A stretch of 64,000 nt of DNA from the NCBI GenBank assembly GCA_910574455.1, contig CAJSYZ010000010.1, forward strand, positions 186,001 through 250,000. The letters run 5' to 3'. A program made the translations under genes and the position numbers. Below are positions 22,234 to 32,221 of the stretch, one piece after another. Within the stretch, counting starts at the first letter, position 1; each line of letters opens with the position of its first letter. Source of the DNA: Trichaptum fuscoviolaceum. Taxonomy: Eukaryota; Basidiomycota; Agaricomycetes; Hymenochaetales; Trichaptaceae. The notes under the pieces are model-generated. The model searched no databases and was not told the origin of the DNA. It saw only the letters and a program-made list of their open reading frames with translations.

Positions 22234-22900
22234 CAACTCCAAGAGTCTGTACAGACTGAGACGATATTATGTCTCAAACTAGAGTCCAACGAGCCGGGCT
22301 GCTTGAGTCTCAGTGTCAAGATAATGTTCAGCTTCAGACTGGTTTGTCGCAAAAGCTGTATCGTCTAGACTCTTTAAGTGAGTCTGGCCATTGCAGTTGT
22401 GGGGCGGTCTGTTGAAACAGTGAGCGCATTACAAGATGAAGTTGAAGGATGGCTTACGTCCTGTGTGGAACGAACTGCAAACTATCTCCATGCCCCTCAC
22501 ACTTAGATCCCTAGAAGACCTCTCCATTATATTCGACGTAGCTAAGAACTGCTGGTCAGAACACTAGCAGGGGTGCTCGAAGTGGTCCATCCGCCCCATC
22601 ATTCAGCAACTTGACACCTCAGTCATAACGAAGTGATCTAAGTCCTCTGATCCGTGGACAAGTTCTAGTCTGCAGACATGTTCAACGAAGAGAGGCTACA
22701 TAGGTCATGTCTTGTCGAAGCTCCAGTAGTTTAGCTCGAAGTCATTGGGTAGTCGGCTGTGGCACTGATCGTTGACGCTCGTGCAGATGATTGTACAGCA
22801 GGTCAATCAATTGGGTGATATATTGCTTTGCGAGAGAGTTCTGTTGGCAAAGAATCTGATAGACGTTAGAGGAAGAAATAGGTGCAAATTGAAAGTCCGA

Positions 22901-23343
22901 TTATGAATTTTGCATGTTGAACGCGTCGGTGCGTTCTTCCCATCCTCTTCGTCTTGATGTCTGCTCAAGGTTCAATGCTCTCTAAGCTCAATCATACTGC
23001 TATACTACACCTTGGGGAACAAGCGGTCTACTTACGCAGAAAACTCTGTCCGCGAGGAAAAGCGGGAGTCCTTCCGACCATTCGTACCTGCGCGTGCCCA
23101 ACACCTGATGCGCCGGAGATTCGTTCGAGAGTTTTGACGGTGGTAACTGCTTCAAGGGCACCTCAGGGAGGAGAAGGATAGCATCCAACGTACGTCTAGT
23201 ATATCCGAACTCGTGTTGTCGTCCCGCAGACTCTCACTTCGACGACACAGAAGTTTCATTTGTGGCTTTCCAACTGCCTTACTTACACGTACCTCTCTCG
23301 CACTCTCGCACTCACATGAACGCCTTGTTCCTCGCGATCTCAT
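22901..23343 (-). CDS. Candidate small gene D, left copy
   Basis: A possible three-exon gene on the minus strand: ATG at 23343 (MRSRGTRRSCECES), a middle exon reading VPLKQLPPSKLSNESPAHQV and GTRRYEWSEGLPLFLADRVF, then after a GTAAGT donor a last exon TSRRRGWEERTDAF ending at 22901. The first intron would be only 32 nt, unusually short, so the first junction is doubtful. The protein would be about 120 aa, basic, without membrane segments, and is not recognised. It starts 163 bp from gene C in the opposite direction, suggesting a shared promoter. Confidence 0.3.
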
Positions 23344-23506
23344 ATCGGAAAATATGAGTGCCTAGCGCTGATGGTATGTTGGAGTGAACCCGTTTGAGGT
23401 AACGAAGGACTCCTGACGAAGACGCTAAAAGGCTTGACAACCTCAAGGTATGGTCCTCAGCATTCGCCGATATCACTCTCACAACTCTCTCTTCAGCATA
23501 ACAGAA
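23344..23506. promoter_or_regulatory. Divergent promoter region between candidate D and gene C
   Basis: 163 bp separate the two opposed start codons; an identical interval exists at 30816-30978. No clear TATA box was seen. The role is inferred from gene orientation. Confidence 0.35.
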
Positions 23507-24162
23507 ATGGCATCTCTACGTGCACAAGGTAAATGCTTCACTACTGGTCACTATGAATAAGCCATCGCTAAATCCATCACTTCATCATCTCGACAGACCT
23601 TGACTGTAAGTCTTCCTCTGTCCCGTGCCTTAGTATTTGGCCGACACCTTCATGCAGTGGTTGCATCCTTCTTTGAGGAGCGTGTTGAGTCCGTTGAGCT
23701 CAGCAACGGCGGCACAGCCTTTGTCCAGCGCCCAAAGGCGAAGGCGGAGGGCTCCGTCCAGTCCGCAGCGGACCTTCCCGATGACTTCGACATCAGCAGC
23801 ATCTCTGCCAATAGCACGAAGCTCTATCGCATCAGCGTCGGCCCCATAGAGGTAAGCCCTCTCTTCTTTTGACCTAACATGCTAGCTCTGATCTTCCGGT
23901 CCCGTAGATCATCATCAACTACGATGAAGTCAATTTGGGTATCGAGATAATCGTGAGGATATCTCTTCCTTTCATTGGTGGAATCGAGATCGGCAAAGTC
24001 GCGGGCAACCTGAAGCAAGGCGTCTCAATCAAGGTTGGCTACAAGGGTATCGCGAGTGGCGAGATTGGTGTCAAGTTGGATGGGAGCAGTGTCATCCTTT
24101 ACTGGGATCTCTCTGCGTTTGGGGCTAGCTATAAGGATGAAATCAAGCTGTTCAGCATTTAG
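23507..24162 (+). CDS. Gene C, small beta-rich protein of 164 aa, intact copy
   Basis: Exons 23507-23528, 23634-23851 and 23908-24162 join in phase to 164 codons. The first intron is 105 nt; an alternative with a 9-nt micro-exon is possible but needs a 28-nt intron. The N-terminal third is mixed charged sequence (VFGRHLHAVVASFFEERVES); the C-terminal half alternates hydrophobic and glycine residues (IGKVAGNLKQGVSIKVGY, GEIGVKLDGSSVILYWDLS), typical of a beta-sheet fold, ending KDEIKLFSI. No signal peptide or membrane helix. Similar small proteins occur widely in mushroom genomes as hypothetical proteins, as far as I recall. The function is not known to me. The mirrored copy in the right arm is frameshifted. 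Confidence 0.65.
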
Positions 24163-24419
24163 GCTCGGTGATGCTACATAGGCGAGTGTATTGGTAGAAT
24201 CCGAAACTCTTTGACTTATTTGTTCGTTCGCTCTGTCAGATTTCCGACCATAAGCGTTTAGAAACATGCATACATATTTGTTGAGATAGATGAAAATTCA
24301 TACATAGGAGGCCTGAATCCTTCATAACAATCACCTTCTGTGCGGTCAACGAGATACAGGTGTTCGGAAATATTAAAAACAGTCGATTCGGAACTGCGGA
24401 GGACCTCTTGTCGAAGAAC

Positions 24420-25756
24420 GTATAACGAATCACCTTAGACCAACTAAGCTATAATGTATTCGGGACGTCTACCCGGAAGCCCTAACACGGCTATGAGGAC
24501 TCTCCGACGTCAGACAATGCTGTCTGCTTGTATTCTGAGTAGGTCCTCCCGTTATCCTCCAACATTCTAGCGAAAGTCTCCGATGTTGACAACGAACGCA
24601 ATGAATATTAATTTGTACGCGACCTCTTACCCATCTGCTATATCTTTTAATTCACTACCGACTTCTCCCATTACTATTTATCCCTTTCTAGGCCAATCAT
24701 GGAGTGAAATCTAATACACCCGAAATCGCAACCCGAAGACGCAGACCCGAAACATTTCTCGAGCAAAATCGGTGACCACGACTGCCTTGACTCCAGAGCG
24801 TTATCTCCACACTATAGTCGTGCCAATAGAGCTCGAGCCCAAAAACAACACTGTGAGTTTATCTCCTTAATTCATCTCCCGCGTGCCAGAGGATGACATT
24901 ATGACCTCTAGTTTTCCGAATACCGAGTTTCTACTAGTATTTCCTCCCGTTCCATACAATCATGAATAACTGTTAGTTTGATCTATGTATGTGCTGCGAT
25001 TCCATTTCAGTACATATGATCTCTTATTTGCACCTACGTAGCTGGGGCCCTGAGTGTTATACACATTTTCGAGGGCACTTCTGTTGCTTAATATTGTCTA
25101 TAATGGACTTTTACTACATCGTGATCACTAGAAGTCGAAGCTCGATACTGCACAAAGAGCCCTATTTTTGGGATCAACGAACTTGAATTACAGTCAACCG
25201 GTCTAGAGTCCGTGTCAAGTTCAATCTAGGCCATACTGGTGACTGGAGATAGTACAGTATGTCCTATACATTGATGAACGTTAACCATTACTTCCCAGAA
25301 GAACGATGTGTCCAGATCTCAAATGGCAAAGACGTGGAGCTGTGTGGAAAGGCAGATGGACTTTTGCGCGCTCTCCATTCAGCGCTCATCAAGTGAAGGT
25401 CATGAGGCAATTATGGAACCGGACACACGTTCCGATCTATCTGTCATCCTTACGTCCTTGGTTATCGCTATACCAATATATGCACAGGATGTCGAAAGAA
25501 CATTCTACCCGATCTCGAGATATCCTACTTACTACCGTATGATGTAGACATCAAGGCCTGAAACGATAGGTCGTGGCTGATACTATAGTAGGCCTCTACC
25601 TTTTTCATCCGGGCATAGATAAGTTGGGAATCATACTCCCTCCAGAGCGCCTACTAATGCATAGAACAGCGTCATTCATGTACATTTGAACCTGTGCAAA
25701 GCACACCACCCCTGTCCCATCCTTAATACCCCACACTATCTCTTTACCGTGGCGAG
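24420..25756 (+). other. Palindrome spacer, first part: no gene seen
   Basis: AT-richer DNA with short open frames only. No resemblance to A or B was noticed until the B copy 4 start at 25757. Confidence 0.5.
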
Positions 25757-26313
25757 ATGTTACTCAGGCGTATGAGTGCACCATTCAAAAAGCGACTCAA
25801 ACAGGCAAATGTTAAATACCTTCAATTTTCTCACTGGGACGAATACTACTATAGGATCTATAGCGAAGCAAATTGCGATGAAGACAATGCCTGCTCTATC
25901 CTGTCGGCCTCGACTAACGAGACATCGGACAATAACCCAGGGACGGGCCGAACAATCGACACGTACATCTATCAGTTCTTCGGCAGAAAGCTAGAACGGC
26001 TTATATTTCGAATGTCATTGGCAAATATTTCTCCAGATAGGATCCTTCAGTATCTTTGGCTGGACTCGGGAGGTTTCCCTTATCCCTCTGTACAACCCCA
26101 GGCTTCATTGAGTGATGTCATAGGGTGGATCAATAAAGTTAAAATAGCAGGATTGATGAGTCTCGCCAAGCAGTCACAGTGAGTGTCCTTGAATGACAAA
26201 AGAATGTGTCTGAATTGACTCTCAGATCGAGATCGCTGTACCGTTCTGCCGCTGCTCTTTCGGTCCTCATACGCCTCTCTACAACGTGGGGTCCGTACGG
26301 TGCTTTCTACGTA

Positions 26314-26327
26314 TTGATTGTTGATTG
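26314..26327 (+). repeat. 7-bp tandem duplication breaking B copy 4
   Basis: TTGATTG occurs twice head to tail. With a single copy the frame continues into GAVEPIFHLE as in the family. Confidence 0.8.
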
Positions 26328-27538
26328 GAGCAGTTGAACCCATCTTTCACTTGGAGACGCTCGCAGATACCCTTGATGACTCACATGCGGAGAAGAAGCT
26401 TTATCTGTTTTTAGTTGGCTTAGCTCGTGCACAGCTGCACTTCATCAACCGTCTGGATACTGGCACTAATACCACTGAGGAGCTTGCACTCATCTTTTCT
26501 CGAAAGACGTTGGAGATTCTGGATTCGATTCGGTGTGTTCCTCGCTCATACAACCGTTATTCATTGACAGACTATGCTTCGCCTCCCAGCCATAGCTCTT
26601 TCGAATCTGTCGTCGATGCGTGTTCTCTTTTTGCAGAGTCCGCATCCACTCTGAATGACCTCCTCGAGCGCCATTGTCGATTTACCCCTGCCGCTCATAG
26701 TGTTGTAGGAACAACATACACTCTTTTCATTTTTCTTGTAAATTTCCTCGCCAATCAATATCAGACAAACCACCAACTACAAAAATTAGTCCTCTCTACG
26801 TTATCGCGTTGGCTTGAAGGTGTCATGGTTGCTATCCTACGATTTCGGCATCACTTGCACTTGACGTGGATACTGCCTGTATGCGAACTGTATAATATGT
26901 GCATCGCGTAAGTACTCCTCCTTTTGTTTCTCTCTTGGATTACTTACAAACCATGCCTGTGTATGTAATTCAGTATCAGCAACAAACAAGTCGGCGTCTT
27001 ATTTCCCCAGTTTATGGGACTTGACAAACGTGAAAGAATGATCCCTCTTTATGTGTTTCCGAGACGAATACGGGACACAGCCTCAACCGGAACCAGTCCC
27101 GCTATCTTCGAGACCTATCTCAACATGTGCACAACACGCTTCTACCGCCTTCTAGCCTCCCCCAACGAGCTCCGAAGAGAGGCAGGGCATTCGATGGGGT
27201 TCACTTATGATACGTCTTTAGCTCGGGTGTTCGGATCGCCCCTCGAAGAAATATCAGTGGAAGAATTGCAGCGCTCGCATGATCGTGCTTGGCGCGTCCA
27301 GGTCGTCGAAAACAAGCTGACGATAGATTTCATAGTAACTCGAGATGAACCGCACTGGAGCTCGAATGATCTCTGGTTCTGGAGGCAGTATAAAAGTACG
27401 CAGCGAAAGCGAAACCGTATGGGAGAGTACTGCCGCTCTGCACTTGACTGGGACCGGCACACATCAAACAGCTTGAAGAGTCTCTTCGCAATAGACAGCC
27501 CGCGAACACCTCCAGAACATTCAACTTCGCCAGGCATC

Positions 27539-27600
27539 TCGGCTTTCCGGCTGTACGAAAAGGCCGCCTACAAGTGCCGCCGCTGCCGCATGCAGTAGGC
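27539..27600. repeat. Left end of the TIR element with target duplication
   Basis: TCGGCTTTC, then the terminal inverted repeat running to CTGCCGCATGCAG near 27594. Inverted copy at 28455-28510, followed by the second TCGGCTTTC. Confidence 0.8.
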
Positions 27601-28510
27601 GGCACTTTCTATACAGGACCGCATGCAGTTCTAGTAGGTGTAGGCGGTCATTGTACAAAGTGCCGCCTATGGTCTCGTAAGTGACCGGGGGCAAGAGCCC
27701 CGATAATATCTCAGATCTATCTAAGACCAAATAAATGCAACGAGACTATGGTCTGGGTCACTCTTTAGTAAATATATTCTCATACAATTTACTCAATATT
27801 GGGTGTATTAAGTTAGTTAAAAGTATTATATTAAGTGTTGTTAAGTTAAAATCAGGACAAATATACCGTGTGACTTGGTGGACAACTTGAAGGATTACCG
27901 AAAACCGGGTAACGGGCATTGACAAGTTTTACGAAGACTTCTCATCGACTTCCTACACCTTCTATACATGTGCCATTTTGGTCTCTATTTCTCGTAGTTA
28001 ATTATCATTTATTTTATATCTTATTAGTACATTACAATAGACAGTACTGTGATTGTTTTATATCTAAACTACTTCTGCTATGCAAGTAATCATTTGTCGT
28101 ATGCAAGATCTACAATTTGATGAGTGGCTGTGGGAAACTGAATGCATGGCTGTGTTTGTACCTGAGTCTAGTACGCTTTGGGAAGGTTCGGGACCCCGTT
28201 GCAACTCTGCATGCGGCTTGACTGCAGTCTTCAAGCCTGTATGCGGTAGTGTATGCGGCACTTCAGTGGCTGTGCCAGGGTTTGCATGCGGCATTTTTGA
28301 CAGGTAGGCGGCAGTTTTGACAGGTAGGCGGCACTGCATGCGGCAGTTTGGACAGCTGTGGCACATGCAATGACTTCATTAATTTCTACAGTATTTTATC
28401 TTATTTATCATTGGTTCCGTGTCTGCAGTCATGCATGCGGCAGCGGCGATACTTGTAGGCGGCTGCATGCGGCAGCGGCGGCACTTGTAGGCGGCCTTTT
28501 CGTCAGGCCG
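27548..28510. mobile_element. Mutator-like non-autonomous TIR element (963 bp)
   Basis: Flanked by a 9-bp duplication TCGGCTTTC (27539-27547 and 28511-28519). The termini are inverted repeats of about 45 bp: CGGC(C)TG(T)ACGAAAAGG followed by CCGCCTACAAGTGCCGCCG and CTGCCGCATGCAG, with a small indel near the tips. Nine-bp duplications with long TIRs fit the Mutator (MULE) superfamily. Subterminal regions repeat GTAGGCGGCA and TGCATGCGGCA several times, facing inward from both sides, while the core (27720-28080) is AT-rich. No transposase frame is present. Confidence 0.8.
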
Positions 28511-28519
28511 TCGGCTTTC
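28455..28519. repeat. Right end of the TIR element with target duplication
   Basis: Reverse complement of the left terminus, then TCGGCTTTC at 28511-28519. The duplicated bases fall in frame on both sides of the element in B exon 4. Confidence 0.8.
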
Positions 28520-29303
28520 CCAGGCGCAGTCACCAACAGCAGTGACACTAACGAGGGAATTTCGGACGTGACCATTCTCAAGAAAGTGCCACGCCCTCTT
28601 AAGAAGGTTGTTCGGATTAAATACGAGACAGAGGAAGGAGAAGTCAAGTATATGATGTTTCATGCTGTGCCGTCTGTGGAGAATGGAGCGTCTGACCCGG
28701 ACCCTCGCATGGAACCAGAGCAACTATGCGAGGAAGGTTATGTGGCTGGTGAGCCACAAAGCCCCGCGTATTCTAGGAGAAGAACATTGATGCTTATGGA
28801 AGGTATAGGGTCATCGACCGAGGCATCTTATGAAGCTGGACAGGAGCTGGAGCTAGGGGTACGAGACGTTATACAAGATTCAGTAGATGTCGATCAGGTC
28901 CATGAAGAGATGTTTCGGAAGCACAGTACCTCTACTGCGGAAGGAGTTAATTATTCCACTAATACGATGGACCGGCCACAGTATGGCAGTGAGCCTGGAA
29001 AGGTCGGAGCAAAGATTTCAGAGCTCGACCATGTATCGATGTGTTCGTTGGACTAGTAGCGTAAGACCCAAGTTTATGTTCCGAAGGGTGATTTGACGGG
29101 CTGTGACATTGAGTTGCGTAGGCACCAGGCTGCAGGAAAGGTAGAGGCGGAACTTGCGATATTGTTACAGGCTACCCATGAATGATGGAGAGAAATAGAC
29201 CCACTATATTGAATGCAGGTAATCAAGATACAGGAGATGAAGAGCTTGAATCACCAAAGCAGGAGACTGGTGAGTTAGATTCGTAACTGATGGCAAAAGG
29301 TTA

Positions 29304-29588
29304 GTGAGAAATGAGCATAATAAAGAAATAGATTTCTTAAACGGGGAGTTGGATGAAGCTGGTGTTGCCTTGAAGGTAGGATCTAGAGACGAAACGAAGC
29401 ACTCGAAAGCAATAAACGAAGGCCGTGAAGAGGTTCGGGCATTTTACCGCAAATTTGGCGGCAACACGACGAAACACAACGACACTTCTACTGAAACGAT
29501 GAACCGAACAGAGCACGACAACAGTAATCTTGATCACAGAGTGGTAGTTTCAGAGCCGGACCAGTTATCAATCTGCTCGGTGGACTAG
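29304..29588 (+). pseudogene. Extra C-terminal fragment related to B copy 4
   Basis: The open frame ends SEPDQLSICSVD, matching the end of B copy 4 (SELDHVSMCSLD at 29056), and has TSTETMNRTEHD against YSTNTMDRPQYG. Upstream it reads a charged helix (EIDFLNGELDEAG). It looks like a tandemly duplicated last exon that has diverged. No start or promoter is visible. Confidence 0.45.
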
Positions 29589-29900
29589 TCGGCTGCGTCC
29601 GTGGCCTCGGTCCGAGTGGGTAACTAGGTTTCGAACTCGATAGGTTGTTCAAAACCGGAAAGTAGGGAGTTGTGGTATTGCTTTTCATAGATCTTGTAGT
29701 CGAATGATAGGGAAAATAGACGCATTACAGTAAATCGTTTCCAGACTTGCTTATGACGCGTTTCTTAGCTTCTTATTAGTAGGAAGAGACAAATCATGAT
29801 TCTTTAACTGGTACATACCTCTGGCGCCCAAACAAGACACAACATGGCTGGTAGCTTACTGCGCTATTGTCGCAAAAGACCTTCAGCTATATTGTGATTT
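29589..29900. other. Palindrome spacer, last part: no gene seen
   Basis: No supported feature between the B-related fragment and the right inverted-repeat arm. Confidence 0.5.
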
Positions 29901-30157
29901 GTTCTTCGACAAGAGGTCCTCCGTAGTTCCAGATCGACTGTTTTTAATATTTCCGAACACCTGTATCTCGTTGACCGCACAGAAGGTGATTGTTATGAAG
30001 GATTCAGGCCTCCTATGTATGAATTTTCATCTATCTCAACAAATATGTATGCATGTTTCTAAACGCTTATGGTCGGAAATCTGACAGAGCGAACGAACAA
30101 ATAAGTCAAAGAGTTTCGGATTCTACCAATACACTCGCCTATGTAGCATCACCGAGC

Positions 30158-30815
30158 CTAAATGCTGAATAGCTTGATTTCATCCTTATAGCTAGCCCCA
30201 AACGCAGAGAGATCCCAGTAAAGGATGACACTGCTCCCATCCAACTTGACACCAATCTCGCCACTCGCGATACCCTTGTAGCCAACCTTGATTGAGACGC
30301 CTTGCTTCAGGTTGCCCGCGACTTTGCCGATCTCGATTCCACCAATGAAAGGAAGAGATATCCTCACGATTATCTCGATACCCAAATTGACTTCATCGTA
30401 GTTGATGATGATCTACGGGACCGGAAGATCAGAGCTAGCATGTTAGGTCAAAAGAAGAGAGGGCTTACCTCTATGGGGCCGACGCTGATGCGATAGAGCT
30501 TCGTGCTATTGGCAGAGATGCTGCTGATGTCGAAGTCATCGGGAAGGTCCGCTGCGCGGACTGGACGGAGCCCTCCGCCTTCGCCTTTGGGCGCTGGACA
30601 AAGGCTGTGCCGCCGTTGCTGAGCTCAACGGACTCAACACGCTCCTCAAAGAAGGATGCAACCACTGCATGAAGGTGTCGGCCAAATACTAAGGCACGGG
30701 ACAGAGGAAGACTTACAGTCAAGGTCTGTCGAGATGATGAAGTGATGGATTTAGCGATGGCTTATTCATAGTGACCAGTAGTGAAGCATTTACCTTGTGC
30801 ACGTAGAGATGCCAT
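30158..30815 (-). pseudogene. Gene C, right copy, 2-bp frameshift
   Basis: Mirror of 23507-24162. The start at 30815, splice sites and last exon are identical, but two extra bases (GC doubled, near 30554-30557) put the middle of exon 2 out of frame after SVQSA. Beyond the lesion the sequence still matches the intact copy. The frameshift would end the protein early and lose the beta-rich C-terminal half. Confidence 0.75.
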
Positions 30816-30978
30816 TTCTGTTATGCTGAAGAGAGAGTTGTGAGAGTGATATCGGCGAATGCTGAGGACCATACCTTGAGGTTGTCAAGCCTTTTAGCGT
30901 CTTCGTCAGGAGTCCTTCGTTACCTCAAACGGGTTCACTCCAACATACCATCAGCGCTAGGCACTCATATTTTCCGAT

Positions 30979-31421
30979 ATGAGATCGCGAGGAACAAGGC
31001 GTTCATGTGAGTGCGAGAGTGCGAGAGAGGTACGTGTAAGTAAGGCAGTTGGAAAGCCACAAATGAAACTTCTGTGTCGTCGAAGTGAGAGTCTGCGGGA
31101 CGACAACACGAGTTCGGATATACTAGACGTACGTTGGATGCTATCCTTCTCCTCCCTGAGGTGCCCTTGAAGCAGTTACCACCGTCAAAACTCTCGAACG
31201 AATCTCCGGCGCATCAGGTGTTGGGCACGCGCAGGTACGAATGGTCGGAAGGACTCCCGCTTTTCCTCGCGGACAGAGTTTTCTGCGTAAGTAGACCGCT
31301 TGTTCCCCAAGGTGTAGTATAGCAGTATGATTGAGCTTAGAGAGCATTGAACCTTGAGCAGACATCAAGACGAAGAGGATGGGAAGAACGCACCGACGCG
31401 TTCAACATGCAAAATTCATAA
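30979..31421 (+). CDS. Candidate small gene D, right copy
   Basis: Same sequence as 22901-23343 reverse-complemented, with start at 30979 and stop TAA at 31419-31421. Because the arms are near-identical here, its conservation says nothing about selection. The protein would be small, basic and unrecognised, and the 32-nt first intron remains doubtful. Confidence 0.3.
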
Positions 31422-32090
31422 TCGGACTTTCAATTTGCCGACCTATTTCTTCCTCTAACGTCTATCAGATTCTTTGCCAACAGAACTCTCTCGCAAAGCA
31501 ATATATCACCCAATTGATTGACCTGCTGTACAATCATCTGCACGAGCGTCAACGATCAGTGCCACAGCCGACTACCCAATGACTTCGAGCTAAACTACTG
31601 GAGCTTCGACAAGACATGACCTATGTAGCCTCTCTTCGTTGAACATGTCTGCAGACTAGAACTTGTCCACGGATCAGAGGACTTAGATCACTTCGTTATG
31701 ACTGAGGTGTCAAGTTGCTGAATGATGGGGCGGATGGACCACTTCGAGCACCCCTGCTAGTGTTCTGACCAGCAGTTCTTAGCTACGTCGAATATAATGG
31801 AGAGGTCTTCTAGGGATCTAAGTGTGAGGGGCATGGAGATAGTTTGCAGTTCGTTCCACACAGGACGTAAGCCATCCTTCAACTTCATCTTGTAATGCGC
31901 TCACTGTTTCAACAGACCGCCCCACAACTGCAATGGCCAGACTCACTTAAAGAGTCTAGACGATACAGCTTTTGCGACAAACCAGTCTGAAGCTGAACAT
32001 TATCTTGACACTGAGACTCAAGCAGCCCGGCTCGTTGGACTCTAGTTTGAGACATAATATCGTCTCAGTCTGTACAGACTCTTGGAGTTG

Positions 32091-32097
32091 TATAAAG
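32091..32097 (+). promoter_or_regulatory. TATA box of A copy 6
   Basis: TATAAAG. It lies only 14 nt before an in-frame ATG at 32105, so transcription should start after that ATG; this favours the next in-frame ATG at 32222 as the true start. Confidence 0.55.
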
Positions 32098-32221
32098 CAC
32101 GTTCATGGTCAACGGTTTGCACCCATTGAATTCGTCGCATCTCTCGCTCGTACCCCCAAGGTCACCCACAAGAACTCGCCCACCACCCATCGATCCACCC
32201 AACACCCTATCTTCTCACAAC

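Larger units (their letters stand above)
19560..24419. repeat. Left arm of a large inverted repeat
   Basis: Reverse-complement match to 29901-34780. Coordinates in the two arms sum to about 54320-54324. The inner part (about 21700-24419) is nearly identical by eye; outside it the arms differ much more, although still homologous. The inner boundary is sharp, at GAAGAAC ending 24419 against GTTCTTC starting 29901. Contents: A copy 5, candidate gene D and gene C. Confidence 0.9.
25757..29056 (+). pseudogene. Family B copy 4, diverged, broken by duplication and TIR insertion
   Basis: Exon 1 starts MLLRRMSAPFKKRLKQ and keeps PGTGRTIDTYIYQFFGRKLE. Exon 2 (from 26227) carries a perfect 7-bp tandem duplication TTGATTG at 26314-26327 that shifts the frame exactly where other copies read FYVAIAAVEP. 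Exon 3 and exon 4 (to 27547) are otherwise open with usual splice signals (GTAAGT donor near 26909, CAG acceptor near 26970). A 963-bp element interrupts exon 4 at 27548-28510; coding resumes at 28511 and runs to a stop at 29056 with a C-terminal region longer than in copies 1-3. It is the only B copy on the plus strand and the most diverged. Confidence 0.8.

Noticed and set aside
26311..26333. Possible 23-nt intron at the B copy 4 lesion
   Set aside because: Too short to splice, and its removal does not restore the frame; a tandem 7-bp duplication explains it.
28064..28647. Open frames inside the TIR element at 28064-28647
   Set aside because: They run through GGCGGC/GCATGC repeats and AT-rich core, and show no transposase or other domain.
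32105..32221. Upstream ATG adding 39 residues to A copy 6
   Set aside because: It is only 14 nt after the start of the TATA box, so it should lie before the transcription start; the added residues are low-complexity and proline-rich.
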